64,000 bases of DNA, taken from NCBI RefSeq assembly GCF_028289705.1, contig NZ_JANQOI010000087.1, positions 1 to 64,000 of the forward strand, in the 5' to 3' direction. A program made the translations under genes and the position numbers. The stretch is from Pelagibius sp. GTDB taxonomy: Bacteria; Pseudomonadota; Alphaproteobacteria; Kiloniellales; Kiloniellaceae. This document shows positions 16,911 to 25,190 of the stretch, piece after piece. Position 1 is the first letter of the stretch; each line of letters opens with the position of its first letter. A model generated the notes under the pieces. That model was not told the DNA's origin. It made no database searches and saw only the letters and a program-made list of their open reading frames with translations.

Positions 16911-17978
16911 GTGCCCTCGGTCGCGACGGGAGATGCGGTGGTGGCGCAAGGCGACGAGACGATCCCCCTGACCATGACGGAGCCCTTGGCGATACAACGG
17001 TTCGACCGAAGGCGCCCTCTCGGGGCGCTGGTGCTGGGCCGCGCTGGTATGGATCTCTATCCCGCAGAGAGCGGCGGCAAGATCGAGGAGGCGGCGTCCT
17101 TTACCAGCGATGTCGGCGGCTCCGCCGGCAACATCGCGGTGGCGCTCGCCAGACTGGGGGTCAAGGTGGGTTTGCTGAGCACGCTCTCCGAGGATCCGGT
17201 GGGCCGCTTCGTGCGCCGGCGCCTGAACGCCCTCGGCGTGGACACCCGCTACGTCCGTTCGGTCCCCGGCGATCCGCGGACCAGCCTTGCGTTTGCCGAG
17301 GTGCGCGCCGAGGACTGCGAGGTCACGATCTACCGCAACAACGCCGCCGACCTGCAGCTCACTCTGGACGAGTCCCTTGGGGCCAGCGTCGCCGAGGCCA
17401 GCGCGCTGATCGTCACGGGCACGGCGCTGGTTGCGGAGCCCTCGCGCAGCGCGACCCTGGCGCTGCTGGCCGCGGCCCGGGCGGCCGATACGGTGACGAT
17501 CTTCGACCTGGACTACCGCGCCTATGCCTGGCGCTCGCGCGCCGAAACCGCCGCGGTCTATGGCGAGGCCGCCGCCCTCAGCGATCTGATCGTCGGCAAC
17601 GCAGAGGAGTTCGCCGTCTTCGCCGAGGATGGCGACGGCGAGGCCGCGGCGGCAGCGCTGACGGCAGAGGCCGGGCGCGGCGTCCTCCTGAAGCGCGGGG
17701 TGGGCGGCGCCTCCCTGCTGACGGCAGGCGCGCGCATGGACAGCGGCATCTTCCCCGTAACGGCGCTGAAGCCTTACGGCGCCGGCGATGCCTTCATGGG
17801 CGGCCTGGTTGCCGCACTCCTGACCGACGCAAGCCCGGAGGACGCGATCCGCCAGGGCTCCGCCGCGGCGGCCGTGGTGGTCTCCCGCCGGGGCTGCGCC
17901 TCGGCCATGCCCGACACCGCCGAACTCACCGCCTTCTTGTCGTCCCACCGGATGACCCGCAATCCCACGAGGACCTGA
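16911..17978 (+). CDS. iolC: 5-dehydro-2-deoxygluconokinase (PfkB family)
   Basis: The PfkB/ribokinase fold is shown by VGGSAGNIAVALARLG near the N-terminus and by the catalytic motif YGAGDAFMGGL near residue 287. In myo-inositol breakdown IolC phosphorylates 2-deoxy-5-keto-gluconate in the cytoplasm. The GTG at 16911 has GGGAG 5 bases upstream and gives 355 residues; ATG 16974 (334 residues) lacks a clear ribosome site but is closer to usual family N-termini, so the start is uncertain. It is followed 3 bp later by iolB and then an aldolase, the canonical order of late inositol steps. Confidence 0.88.
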   Translation: MPSVATGDAVVAQGDETIPLTMTEPLAIQRFDRRRPLGALVLGRAGMDLYPAESGGKIEEAASFTSDVGGSAGNIAVALARLGVKVGLLSTLSEDPVGRFVRRRLNALGVDTRYVRSVPGDPRTSLAFAEVRAEDCEVTIYRNNAADLQLTLDESLGASVAEASALIVTGTALVAEPSRSATLALLAAARAADTVTIFDLDYRAYAWRSRAETAAVYGEAAALSDLIVGNAEEFAVFAEDGDGEAAAAALTAEAGRGVLLKRGVGGASLLTAGARMDSGIFPVTALKPYGAGDAFMGGLVAALLTDASPEDAIRQGSAAAAVVVSRRGCASAMPDTAELTAFLSSHRMTRNPTRT

Positions 17979-17981
17979 GCG

Positions 17982-18821
17982 ATGCACATCCAGCCCTACG
18001 ACAACCGGAACGATCCGATCATCGGCGCCGACCATGAGCGGGTGCCCCTGGTCTATATGAACATCGTCAAGCTGAAGCAGGGGGAGCGCTTCGACTATGC
18101 CGTCGAAGGCTACGAGACCTGTTGCGTGCCGGCCCACGGCACCATCGATGTGAGCGTCGGCAACCAGCACTTCGAAGCGCTGGGCGACCGCGCCTCGATC
18201 TGGGAGGGCGATCCCTCCGGCGTTTACGTGCCCAGCGGGCGGGAGGCCGGCTTCACCTGCGTGTCGGAAGACACCGAGGTCTTCATCGCCGGCGCTAGGT
18301 TCGACGAGGTGTTGGAGCCCTTCGCCGTGCGCTCGAACGAGATCGACCCGGTGCAGTACGGCTCCGACGAGACCAAGACCCACCGCAAGATCAAACACAT
18401 CCTCGGCCAGAAGCAGGCCGGTCGGGTGGGGCGGCTTCTGGTCAGCGAGCTGTTCACCGTCGGCGCCGGCGGCTGGTCGGGCTTTCCCTCCCACAAACAC
18501 GAGAACGACGCGCTGCCCGACGAGACCCGCCACGACGAGGTCTACAACTTCCGCTTCAACCCGGACTGGGGCTTCGGCGCGCAGTTCCATCAGCGCGAGG
18601 GCGAGGAGTTCGGGCAGTGCTATCACGTGAAGAACGGCTCCACCTTCGTCATCGACGGCGGCTATCACCCGAGTGTCGCGGCGCCCGGATACGAGATGTA
18701 CTACTTCACCATCCTCGGGGGACTGTCGCAGCGTCCGCTGGTGCAGAACTTCCAGCCTGAACACGCCTATCAGGTGGAAACCATCCCGGGCATCAAGGAC
18801 ATGATCGCCAAGTTCAAGTAG
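17982..18821 (+). CDS. iolB: 5-deoxy-glucuronate isomerase
   Basis: The 279-residue bicupin matches IolB, which converts 5-deoxy-glucuronate into 2-deoxy-5-keto-gluconate, the substrate of IolC. Metal-site features include SGFPSHKHEND and the C-terminal YEMYYFTILGG region. It starts 3 bp after iolC and its stop directly abuts the aldolase ATG, so the three are one translational unit. The length is normal for the family. Confidence 0.93.
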   Translation: MHIQPYDNRNDPIIGADHERVPLVYMNIVKLKQGERFDYAVEGYETCCVPAHGTIDVSVGNQHFEALGDRASIWEGDPSGVYVPSGREAGFTCVSEDTEVFIAGARFDEVLEPFAVRSNEIDPVQYGSDETKTHRKIKHILGQKQAGRVGRLLVSELFTVGAGGWSGFPSHKHENDALPDETRHDEVYNFRFNPDWGFGAQFHQREGEEFGQCYHVKNGSTFVIDGGYHPSVAAPGYEMYYFTILGGLSQRPLVQNFQPEHAYQVETIPGIKDMIAKFK

Positions 18822-19673
18822 ATGCTGGTCAATCTCTCAGAAATCCTCCAGCCGGCGCTGGAAGGCCGCTACGCCGTAGGCTGCTTCAACGTCTTCGGCT
18901 ACGAAGACGCCCGCGCCGTGGTGCAGGCCGCGGAACGGCTGGAAGCGCCGGTGATCCTTTCGGCCAACCTGGACCTGCGGCAGTTCATGCCGGTGAAGAT
19001 GGTGGCGGAGCTGTTCCGCGGTTTGGCCGAGGAGGCGCGGGTGCCGGTCTGCGTCCATCTCGATCACACCTATGCGGTGGACGATGTCATGGATGCCATC
19101 GATCTGGGATTCAGCTCGGTCATGATCGACGGCTCCCAACTGCCGCTCGAAGAGAACATCGCCGCCGTCAAGCGGGTGGTCGCCTATGCCCGTGCCCGGA
19201 GCGTGTCGGTGGAGGCGGAGATCGGCTCGGTGCCCTATGCCGAGGGCCGCGACCATATCAGGTCGGAACTGACCGATCCGGATGAGGCCCGCCGCCTGGC
19301 CGAGGAGGGTGGGCTCGATGCGCTGGCTGTTTCCGTCGGCAACGTCCACCGGCTGACCGCGCCCGGCGCCACCGTCGCCTTCGACCGGCTGAAGGAGATC
19401 GAAGCCCTGGTGCGCCTGCCGCTGGTCATTCACGGCACCTCGGGCCTCTACGAGGACGATATCCGCAGGCTGGCGCGGACCCGGGTCTGCAAGTTCAATA
19501 TCGGCACGGTGCTGCGCCAGGCCTTCGGCGCCAGCCTGCGCCAGGCCTTCACCGATGACGCGGCGATCTACGACCGCCTCGACCTCATGAAGATCGCCAT
19601 GCCGGCGGTGCAGAAAGAGGCGGAGCGCATGATCACCCTGCTGGGCTGGCCTGGCTCGGGCAAGACCCTCTGA
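18822..19673 (+). CDS. iolJ: Class II aldolase, probable 6-phospho-5-dehydro-2-deoxygluconate aldolase
   Basis: The 283-residue class II (zinc) aldolase has HLDHT near residue 81, VEAEIGSVPY and the substrate-phosphate loop HGTSGLYEDD, with CKFNIGT near the end. The fold is that of fructose-bisphosphate and tagatose-bisphosphate aldolases. Position directly after iolC-iolB makes the IolJ role likely: cleavage to malonate semialdehyde and dihydroxyacetone phosphate. The stop at 19673 converges on the aconitase X small subunit (19685) with 11 bp between. No iolD or iolA gene is in the window. Confidence 0.85.
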   Translation: MLVNLSEILQPALEGRYAVGCFNVFGYEDARAVVQAAERLEAPVILSANLDLRQFMPVKMVAELFRGLAEEARVPVCVHLDHTYAVDDVMDAIDLGFSSVMIDGSQLPLEENIAAVKRVVAYARARSVSVEAEIGSVPYAEGRDHIRSELTDPDEARRLAEEGGLDALAVSVGNVHRLTAPGATVAFDRLKEIEALVRLPLVIHGTSGLYEDDIRRLARTRVCKFNIGTVLRQAFGASLRQAFTDDAAIYDRLDLMKIAMPAVQKEAERMITLLGWPGSGKTL

Positions 19674-19684
19674 CCGCTACCGGG

Positions 19685-20101
19685 TCACAGCAAGCGAACG
19701 GTGCCTTCGTCGCCATCCACCTCGAGCATGGCGCCAGCGGCGACCTCCGCGGCGAGTTGCTTTGCCATGCCGGAGACGATCGGCACTTCGGAAAGGATGG
19801 CGCCCTGGACCACGGAAGGGTCGGGCAGGTCGTCGGTGACGATGGCCACGGGGTGGGTGTTATGCTGCTTGAGCTGATAGAGGAATCGCCAGGCGCCGGC
19901 GGAGCCGCGGGTCGCCGGCACGATCAGCACCTTGCCGGTGACCGACTGGCCGCGCAGATCGCTCATCTCCCCCACCACCGCGCCGCTGCGGATGTCCGCA
20001 TCGCCGAGAAAGGAAAAGGCGGTCCTTGAGGGCAGGGCGGGCCCCGATGCGCGCCCGCGCACGATGGCCCTGCCGCGCCATTCCCTGGGCGCGCCGCTCA
20101 T
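19685..20101 (-). CDS. Aconitase X small (swivel) subunit, DUF126
   Basis: The 138-residue protein is the swivel-domain partner of aconitase X. The motif RAIVRGRASGPALPSRTAFSF near the N-terminus and GRSV-type turn (RGQSVTGKVLIVPATRGSAG) are typical. Together with the large subunit it forms a heteromeric dehydratase. Known aconitase X activities are cis-3-hydroxy-L-proline dehydration in bacteria and mevalonate-5-phosphate dehydration in archaea. It is the last gene of the five-gene minus-strand operon and begins 4 bp after the large subunit stop. The split-subunit form is normal for one subclass of the family. Confidence 0.87.
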   Translation of the reverse strand: MSGAPREWRGRAIVRGRASGPALPSRTAFSFLGDADIRSGAVVGEMSDLRGQSVTGKVLIVPATRGSAGAWRFLYQLKQHNTHPVAIVTDDLPDPSVVQGAILSEVPIVSGMAKQLAAEVAAGAMLEVDGDEGTVRLL

Positions 20102-20105
20102 GACC

Positions 20106-21365
20106 TCAAAACCGCGGGACGAAGCGTCCGCTCACCGCTGACTCGACCGCCCGTTCGGTGGAGGTCAGCAGGGTCGGACAGTGGATCATGTCGCGGACAT
20201 AGCGCGCCTGCTTGGCGGAGTCGACGACGATGGTCCGCAACTGTGGCGGAACCACCCCCAGCGTGGGGTCCGGCGAGCAGGTGCGGGCGAAGTGGCAGGA
20301 AATCGGGCAGGTGTCGGCGATCACCTTCGCTCCGGCGGCGAGAATCGGACCCAGCAGCCCTGCATCCGCTGCCATCTGGCGGACGTGGCGGTTGGTGGTC
20401 ACCCAGAGCTCGATCCCGTCGCGCACTTTGCGACCGTCGAGCAGCGCCGCGTAGTGCTTCATCTCCTCGAAGGAGGCATGGGGGCAGCCCAGGTGAACGA
20501 TGTCGAAGTCCTCCGCCGCGCCGGTGCAGAATTCATCGTAGATCCGCCGCACATCCGCGTCCCTGATGGTCAGGCTAGGAAGGTTCTCTGGCGCCGCTTC
20601 GCTGTCCTCCGTGTACGGCGGGGTGACGCCGGGAAGGATGAACATGGCGACGCCGCCGGAGGTCGCCATGCCGACGCCGAGGGCGTCCAGCTCGTCGAGA
20701 TCGGGCCGCGCCGCCAAGCCGCCGATCCAGGGGATGCCGTTGGTCACCTCGGCCCCGATGGCATAGCCCAGGGCGGTGAAGTCCGTCGTGCCTTCGGGCT
20801 TCGCCTCCACGACCGCGCGGTGGGTGGCCTTGCGCTTGCTGTCGAGGTGCAGGCCGAAGCGCGGATAGCGGCCGGTGATCCCGGCATAGACGGCGAAGAA
20901 ACCGTCGCGATTGGACTTCGCCCCCAGGACCGAGTTGGCGAAGATAGTCACGCCGCTTTCGATGGAGGCGATGTGCATGTTCCAGGTGGGCCAGTGGCCC
21001 GCCCAGTATGGCGTACAGGTGAAGCAGTTGGCGCTGCCCATGGCCTTGTGGGCCTGTTCGGCGCGCTGCTGAAGCCGCGCCAGGCCTTCGGGGGCATGGG
21101 TGTCCTGCCAGTTGCCCATGTCGGCGTTGGCGATGTTGGTAGAAACCGGTACCCGCATCTGCGCGCCTTTCCCGGCCAGGTCTTCCATCAGCTCCACGTC
21201 GCCCAGGTACATGGCCATGCCGGCGTGAACGTGGGCATAGCCGATGTCCACCATGTCCGGCGCATCGAAGGCCTCCCCCAACTGGATCAGCGCTTCCATG
21301 GCCTGGCGCGGCACCGGGCCGTCCCGCCCGTCGAGCAACGCACGGTCGTGGTCGGAGAGTTCCAT
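20106..21365 (-). CDS. Aconitase X large (catalytic) subunit, DUF521
   Basis: The 419-residue protein carries conserved cysteine sites expected to hold an iron-sulfur cluster: GCPHASFEE and the C-terminal DTCPISCHFARTCSP. The central NCFTCTPYW and GAKSNRDGF segments are typical of aconitase X. Bacterial members dehydrate cis-3-hydroxy-L-proline to pyrroline-2-carboxylate. In this operon, with an aspartate-dehydrogenase-like enzyme and a muconate-cycloisomerase-like enzyme, the substrate could be a 3-hydroxy amino acid, but the classical pyrroline-2-carboxylate reductase is not recognisable. Family firm, substrate inferred. Confidence 0.88.
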   Translation of the reverse strand: MELSDHDRALLDGRDGPVPRQAMEALIQLGEAFDAPDMVDIGYAHVHAGMAMYLGDVELMEDLAGKGAQMRVPVSTNIANADMGNWQDTHAPEGLARLQQRAEQAHKAMGSANCFTCTPYWAGHWPTWNMHIASIESGVTIFANSVLGAKSNRDGFFAVYAGITGRYPRFGLHLDSKRKATHRAVVEAKPEGTTDFTALGYAIGAEVTNGIPWIGGLAARPDLDELDALGVGMATSGGVAMFILPGVTPPYTEDSEAAPENLPSLTIRDADVRRIYDEFCTGAAEDFDIVHLGCPHASFEEMKHYAALLDGRKVRDGIELWVTTNRHVRQMAADAGLLGPILAAGAKVIADTCPISCHFARTCSPDPTLGVVPPQLRTIVVDSAKQARYVRDMIHCPTLLTSTERAVESAVSGRFVPRF

Positions 21366-21368
21366 GGC

Positions 21369-22187
21369 TCAGCTTCCCACCCGCAGAGACGCACGAAGTT
21401 GCCTTAGCGCCGCGACGATGCTCGGCGCGACGATGCGGCTGGTGCGGTTGTTCTCCGGCGAGGGGAAGTTCTGGGAGGTCATCTCCAAGTCTACCACGTC
21501 GGCCTTCACCCGGATGGTGTGGCGCGCGCCGGGCAGGCGGCCGTCCGCCTGGATCTCCACGAGGGTCTTGTCGAGCCCGACCCCGGCGAGGCTGAGGGAG
21601 ACGGCGACGTTGAAGTGGCGGGGGAAGTGCCGGGCGGCCTCGCGCGCCGAGCCGGAGAAGACGGGAACCGGCTCTGACTCTGCGCGGTCGAGGTTGATGC
21701 CGTGGTCGGCGATATAGGCCTCGTGGACCAGAGACTGCGGCAGAATGCGGGAGATCAGCCGCACCTCCTCAATGGTGCCTTCCCGCGCCGCCCGCAGGAT
21801 GTCGAGGCCGGGCAGGGTGCCGCCGGCGATCTGCAGCGTCGCCCCCTGCTCCTGGGCCAGGTCGACGAGATCGAGATTCACCGCCAGGGCGCCGACGCTG
21901 ACCGCGATGACATGGGCGCCGGCCTTCAGCGCGGGCTCCACCACATCGCGAAAACTGTCATAGGTGGCCGCTTCCACCACGATGGCCGCATGGTCCGGCG
22001 CTTCGTTTGGTGCGATGACCGGCACGTTGAGGCCCAAGGCCGCGGCCTTCTTGCGCGCTTTCGCCGGGTCTCTGGCGGCAATCGCGGCGATCTCCAGCGC
22101 GTCGTCGCCGTCGGCCTGGACCTTGCGGACGATCTGCTCGCCGACATTGCCGAAGCCGCAGAGAACGAAGCGCGTGACGCCCGTCAT
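21369..22187 (-). CDS. Aspartate dehydrogenase-like NAD(P)-dependent enzyme
   Basis: The 272-residue protein has a Rossmann loop CGFGNVGEQIV at residues 9-19 and the L-aspartate dehydrogenase C-terminal half (GGTLPGLDILRAA, ISRILPQSLVHEAYIAD, FPRHFNVAVSLSLAG). Known members interconvert L-aspartate with iminosuccinate/oxaloacetate. Here it could reduce an imine made by the aconitase X or oxidase steps, or release ammonia from an amino acid. It overlaps the preceding cycloisomerase-like gene by 4 bp and is 3 bp from the aconitase X large subunit gene. Confidence 0.82.
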   Translation of the reverse strand: MTGVTRFVLCGFGNVGEQIVRKVQADGDDALEIAAIAARDPAKARKKAAALGLNVPVIAPNEAPDHAAIVVEAATYDSFRDVVEPALKAGAHVIAVSVGALAVNLDLVDLAQEQGATLQIAGGTLPGLDILRAAREGTIEEVRLISRILPQSLVHEAYIADHGINLDRAESEPVPVFSGSAREAARHFPRHFNVAVSLSLAGVGLDKTLVEIQADGRLPGARHTIRVKADVVDLEMTSQNFPSPENNRTSRIVAPSIVAALRQLRASLRVGS

Positions 22188-23305
22188 TCGAAGAGGTCCA
22201 GCCGGTATTTGGCCAGTTTGTCCCGATCCACCGTCACGCCGAGACCCGGCGTCGTGGGGACCTGCACCTTGCCTCCCGAAACCGGGAAGGGTTCGGCGAG
22301 GATGTCCTTCTGCAGGTAGTAGGTGGACATGTAGAACTCGCAGCCCAGCAGCAGGTCCGGAACCGCCGCCATCAGGTGGGCGCCGGCGGCATGGGCGATG
22401 CCGGTTTCGAACATGCAGCCGCCGTAGACCTCGATCCCGGCGGCCCGGGCGATGGCGGCGACCTCCAGGGCGCGGCGGATGCCGCCGGACTTCATGATCT
22501 TCAGCGCGAAGATGTCGGCGATCCGCATCTGGGCGCCAAGCAGCGCCTCGCGCGGATCGAAGACCGACTCGTCGGCCATGATCGGCGTGTCGGTGGCGCG
22601 GGTGATCTCGGCCAGCGCCGCGCGCTCGTGCATCTTCACCGGCTGTTCGATGAAGGCCGGCGCGAAGGCCTCCAGATCGCGGATGCGGCGCTGCGCATCG
22701 AAGGCGGGAAGCCCCTGATTGTAATCGATCCGCAGGGAGATGCCGTCGCCGTAGATCTCCCGCAGCTTCTCCAGGCGCATCAGGTCGAAGGCATGGCCGT
22801 CGAATCCGGTCTTCAGCTTGAACAGCCGCACGCCGTCGTCATGGAGCGCCGCGATATCGTCGAGGTCCTTCTCGAAGTCCGCATTGGCGACGGAGAAGCT
22901 GAGCGGCATCTCCGTACGCTGACGCCCGCCGACGAGTTCGGCGACGGAAAGACCGCTGATTTGTCCGGTGATGTCGAGCAGCGCCGATTCCAGTGCCGCC
23001 TTGGCTTCATTGTGGCCGACGATGACCTTGCCGACGGTGTTGAGGAGCGCTTCCACCTGCACGGGGTCCTGGCCCTGCAGGTGCGGGCGCATGTGGACAT
23101 GCAGGGCGGCGGCGTTGCCCTCCGCCGTGCCGGTGAAGACCGGCCAGGGCGAGGCCTCACCCCAGCCCGTGATCCCCGTGTCGGTGACGATTTCCAGCAG
23201 AACGGATCTGATGCCGGCGACATCGCCGCTGCCGTGGGAATGCACCGCCTTGGCCGGCACGGAGACCGAATGGACGCGGATATCCCTGATCCGATGATCG
23301 CCCAT
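22184..23305 (-). CDS. Enolase-superfamily (muconate cycloisomerase-like) enzyme
   Basis: The 373-residue protein has a mandelate-racemase/muconate-lactonising barrel. The KxK base motif is in LFKLKTGFD, metal ligands are in RIDYNQG, FIEQP and MADES, and the opposite base lysine is in LKIMKSGG. The C-terminal YGGCMFETGIAHAAGAH and DILAEPF segments resemble muconate cycloisomerases more than dipeptide epimerases. The superfamily also includes cis-3-hydroxyproline dehydratase and hydroxyproline-betaine epimerase, which is notable next to aconitase X. Its ATG directly follows the stop of the ThDP enzyme. Cycloisomerase, epimerase and dehydratase activities are all open. Confidence 0.82.
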   Translation of the reverse strand: MGDHRIRDIRVHSVSVPAKAVHSHGSGDVAGIRSVLLEIVTDTGITGWGEASPWPVFTGTAEGNAAALHVHMRPHLQGQDPVQVEALLNTVGKVIVGHNEAKAALESALLDITGQISGLSVAELVGGRQRTEMPLSFSVANADFEKDLDDIAALHDDGVRLFKLKTGFDGHAFDLMRLEKLREIYGDGISLRIDYNQGLPAFDAQRRIRDLEAFAPAFIEQPVKMHERAALAEITRATDTPIMADESVFDPREALLGAQMRIADIFALKIMKSGGIRRALEVAAIARAAGIEVYGGCMFETGIAHAAGAHLMAAVPDLLLGCEFYMSTYYLQKDILAEPFPVSGGKVQVPTTPGLGVTVDRDKLAKYRLDLFE

Positions 23306-25012
23306 CTACGCGATCCATTCGCTGACCGGTGCCTTGGCCTCGTGTAGGGGTTGGCTGATGACGTCGACCAGGGTCGGGCCGTCGTGAGCGACCGCTTCCT
23401 TCAATACGCCCTGGAGCTGTTCGGGGTCTTCCACCTTCCAGGACTTAACGCCGAACGCCGCTGCGACGGCGGCATGGTCGGTGCGCGAGAAGTCGACCGA
23501 GAAATAGCGCTCCTCGAACCCGCTGCGCTGTCCGGCCTTGATCCAGCCATAGACCGAGTTGGAAAAGACGATAAAGGTGATGGGCATCGACTTGCGCACC
23601 ACGGTCTCCAACTCGCCGCAGGTGAAGCCGAAGCTGCCGTCGCCCATCAGGGCCACGACCTTCTTGCCGGGCAGGCCGACCTGGACCCCCATGGCGGCGG
23701 ACAGCGAGTAGCCGAGCGCGCCGTGGGCACGGTTCGAAAACAGCGTGCGGCCGCTGGTGCGGACCTCGTAGAAGGCGGAGATGTAGGGGCAGGGCGTGCC
23801 CGGGTCGCCCACCAGAATGGCATCGTCGTCCAGCACCCGGCGCAGATCGGCGATGGTCCGCTCCGGCTTGATCGGCCGCTCCGCGCTGGCTGCGAGCTGT
23901 TGGAACTCGGACCACTTGCGGTCCTTGGCTTTCGCGACCGCCGCGGCGCCACCGAAACCCGGCACCGAGCCGTTGCGGGTCGTCAGTGCCGCGTTCAGGG
24001 CCTCCAGAGCGAGGCGGGCGTCGGAGACGACGGCGACCTCGGTCTTGTAGGACGACGCCATCACTTCCGGGTCGCTGTCGATGTGGACGATGCGCGTGCC
24101 CTTTTTGGGGACCCGCCAGAGTTCGGTCGTCACTGATCCCGCCCGGCAGCCGATGAAGATCACCAAGTCCGCCTTGTTCACCAGCTCGCGGGTCGCCGGC
24201 ACGCCGCCGTTGGAGCCGACCACGCCGACGCAGTTGGGGTGGCTCTCGGCAATGGTGCCCTGGCCGGAGATGGTCGTGGCCACCGCGATGTCGAGGGCCT
24301 CGACGAAGCTCCGCAACGCCGTCTCGCCGCGGGCGATGACCGTCCCGCCGCCGGCGACGATGACCGGGAAGCGTGCGGAAAGAATGGCCTCCACCGCCGC
24401 CTCGATCTGTGCCGGGTCGGGGCCGAAGGGGTAGGCCGGAAAGGCGCCATGGGCCTGGTCCGCCCAGATCTGGTCGGGATCAGCGGGGCCACGCTGCACA
24501 TCGATGGGAAAACCCAGATGGGCCGCGCCCGGCCGCCCAGTCGTCATCTTGCGAAAGGCGGTGCGCACCATGTCGGGCACCGCATCGGAATGATTGATCA
24601 CCGCGTTCCACTTGGTCAGCGGACGCATCAGTCCTTCCTGATCCAGCTCGGTCAGCGGGTAGTGGCCGCGCGAACGGGTGCCGACGTCTGAGGTGATGGC
24701 CAGGACCGGGATGGACGACTCGTTGGCTTCCACGAGTCCCGGAAGGATGTAGGTGGCACCGCCGCCGGAAGGGCCTTCGCAGACACCCACCTTGCCGGTG
24801 ACGCGCGCATAGCCGTCCGCCATGTAGGCGGCGCAGCGTTCGTCGCGGGTCAGGATGTGTTCGATGTCGTGGTCGAGCCGGTAGAGGGCGTCATAGAGGG
24901 GCAGGGTGGTGTCCCCGCAGAGGCCGAAGATGTGCCGGACGCCGTGTGCCTCCAGCATGCGGACCATCGCCTCCGCACCGTTCATCGTATTGCTTTGTGC
25001 GCTGGTAGCCAC
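23306..25012 (-). CDS. Thiamine-diphosphate-dependent acetolactate synthase-like enzyme
   Basis: The GTG at 25012 with AGGAAG 9 bases upstream gives 568 residues. The three-domain layout of the family is visible: an N-terminal Pyr domain with TRDERCAAYMADGYARVTG carrying the activating Glu, a central domain (VIVAGGGTVIARGE) and a C-terminal PP domain with the ThDP motif GDGSFGFTCGELETVV ending in SNSVYGW. Relatives decarboxylate or ligate 2-oxoacids (acetolactate synthase, glyoxylate carboligase, sulfopyruvate decarboxylase). No small regulatory subunit is present, which argues against branched-chain synthesis. It is the first gene of the minus operon, divergent from the MmgE/PrpD gene. It is not the missing iolD as far as I can judge. 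Confidence 0.85.
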   Translation of the reverse strand: MATSAQSNTMNGAEAMVRMLEAHGVRHIFGLCGDTTLPLYDALYRLDHDIEHILTRDERCAAYMADGYARVTGKVGVCEGPSGGGATYILPGLVEANESSIPVLAITSDVGTRSRGHYPLTELDQEGLMRPLTKWNAVINHSDAVPDMVRTAFRKMTTGRPGAAHLGFPIDVQRGPADPDQIWADQAHGAFPAYPFGPDPAQIEAAVEAILSARFPVIVAGGGTVIARGETALRSFVEALDIAVATTISGQGTIAESHPNCVGVVGSNGGVPATRELVNKADLVIFIGCRAGSVTTELWRVPKKGTRIVHIDSDPEVMASSYKTEVAVVSDARLALEALNAALTTRNGSVPGFGGAAAVAKAKDRKWSEFQQLAASAERPIKPERTIADLRRVLDDDAILVGDPGTPCPYISAFYEVRTSGRTLFSNRAHGALGYSLSAAMGVQVGLPGKKVVALMGDGSFGFTCGELETVVRKSMPITFIVFSNSVYGWIKAGQRSGFEERYFSVDFSRTDHAAVAAAFGVKSWKVEDPEQLQGVLKEAVAHDGPTLVDVISQPLHEAKAPVSEWIA

Positions 25013-25190
25013 GCCGTTCGCTTCCTGTCGTGGATGGGACTTTGGACGTTGACTAATTGTGCGCCAATCTGTATACCAAATGGAATTCCGCGTCAAATCC
25101 TATCTCCCGGAGGTTTGCACGCGGCCAAGAACAAGGTGCCGCGGTCCCGCAGTGAAGGGCTGCCGGTGCCACGGGATTGAGGCTTCGGGG
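25013..25190. promoter_or_regulatory. Divergent promoter region of the 12-gene catabolic island
   Basis: This 178-bp gap separates the two divergent operons and is AT-rich between 25041 and 25095. GTATAC at 25071-25076 followed by CAAA resembles one half of a GntR-type site (TTGGTATACCAA), but the left half does not match well, so it is only a candidate for the GntR regulator encoded at 30407-31090. Confidence 0.4.

Noticed and set aside
23306..25012. ThDP enzyme as the missing IolD
   Set aside because: It shares the ThDP fold with IolD but lies in another operon, and its sequence looks closer to acetolactate-synthase-type enzymes; I saw no IolD-specific feature.
25065..25082. Complete GntR operator around GTATAC
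   Set aside because: Only the right half fits the common TTGGTATACCAA pattern; kept as a weak candidate within the promoter entry.
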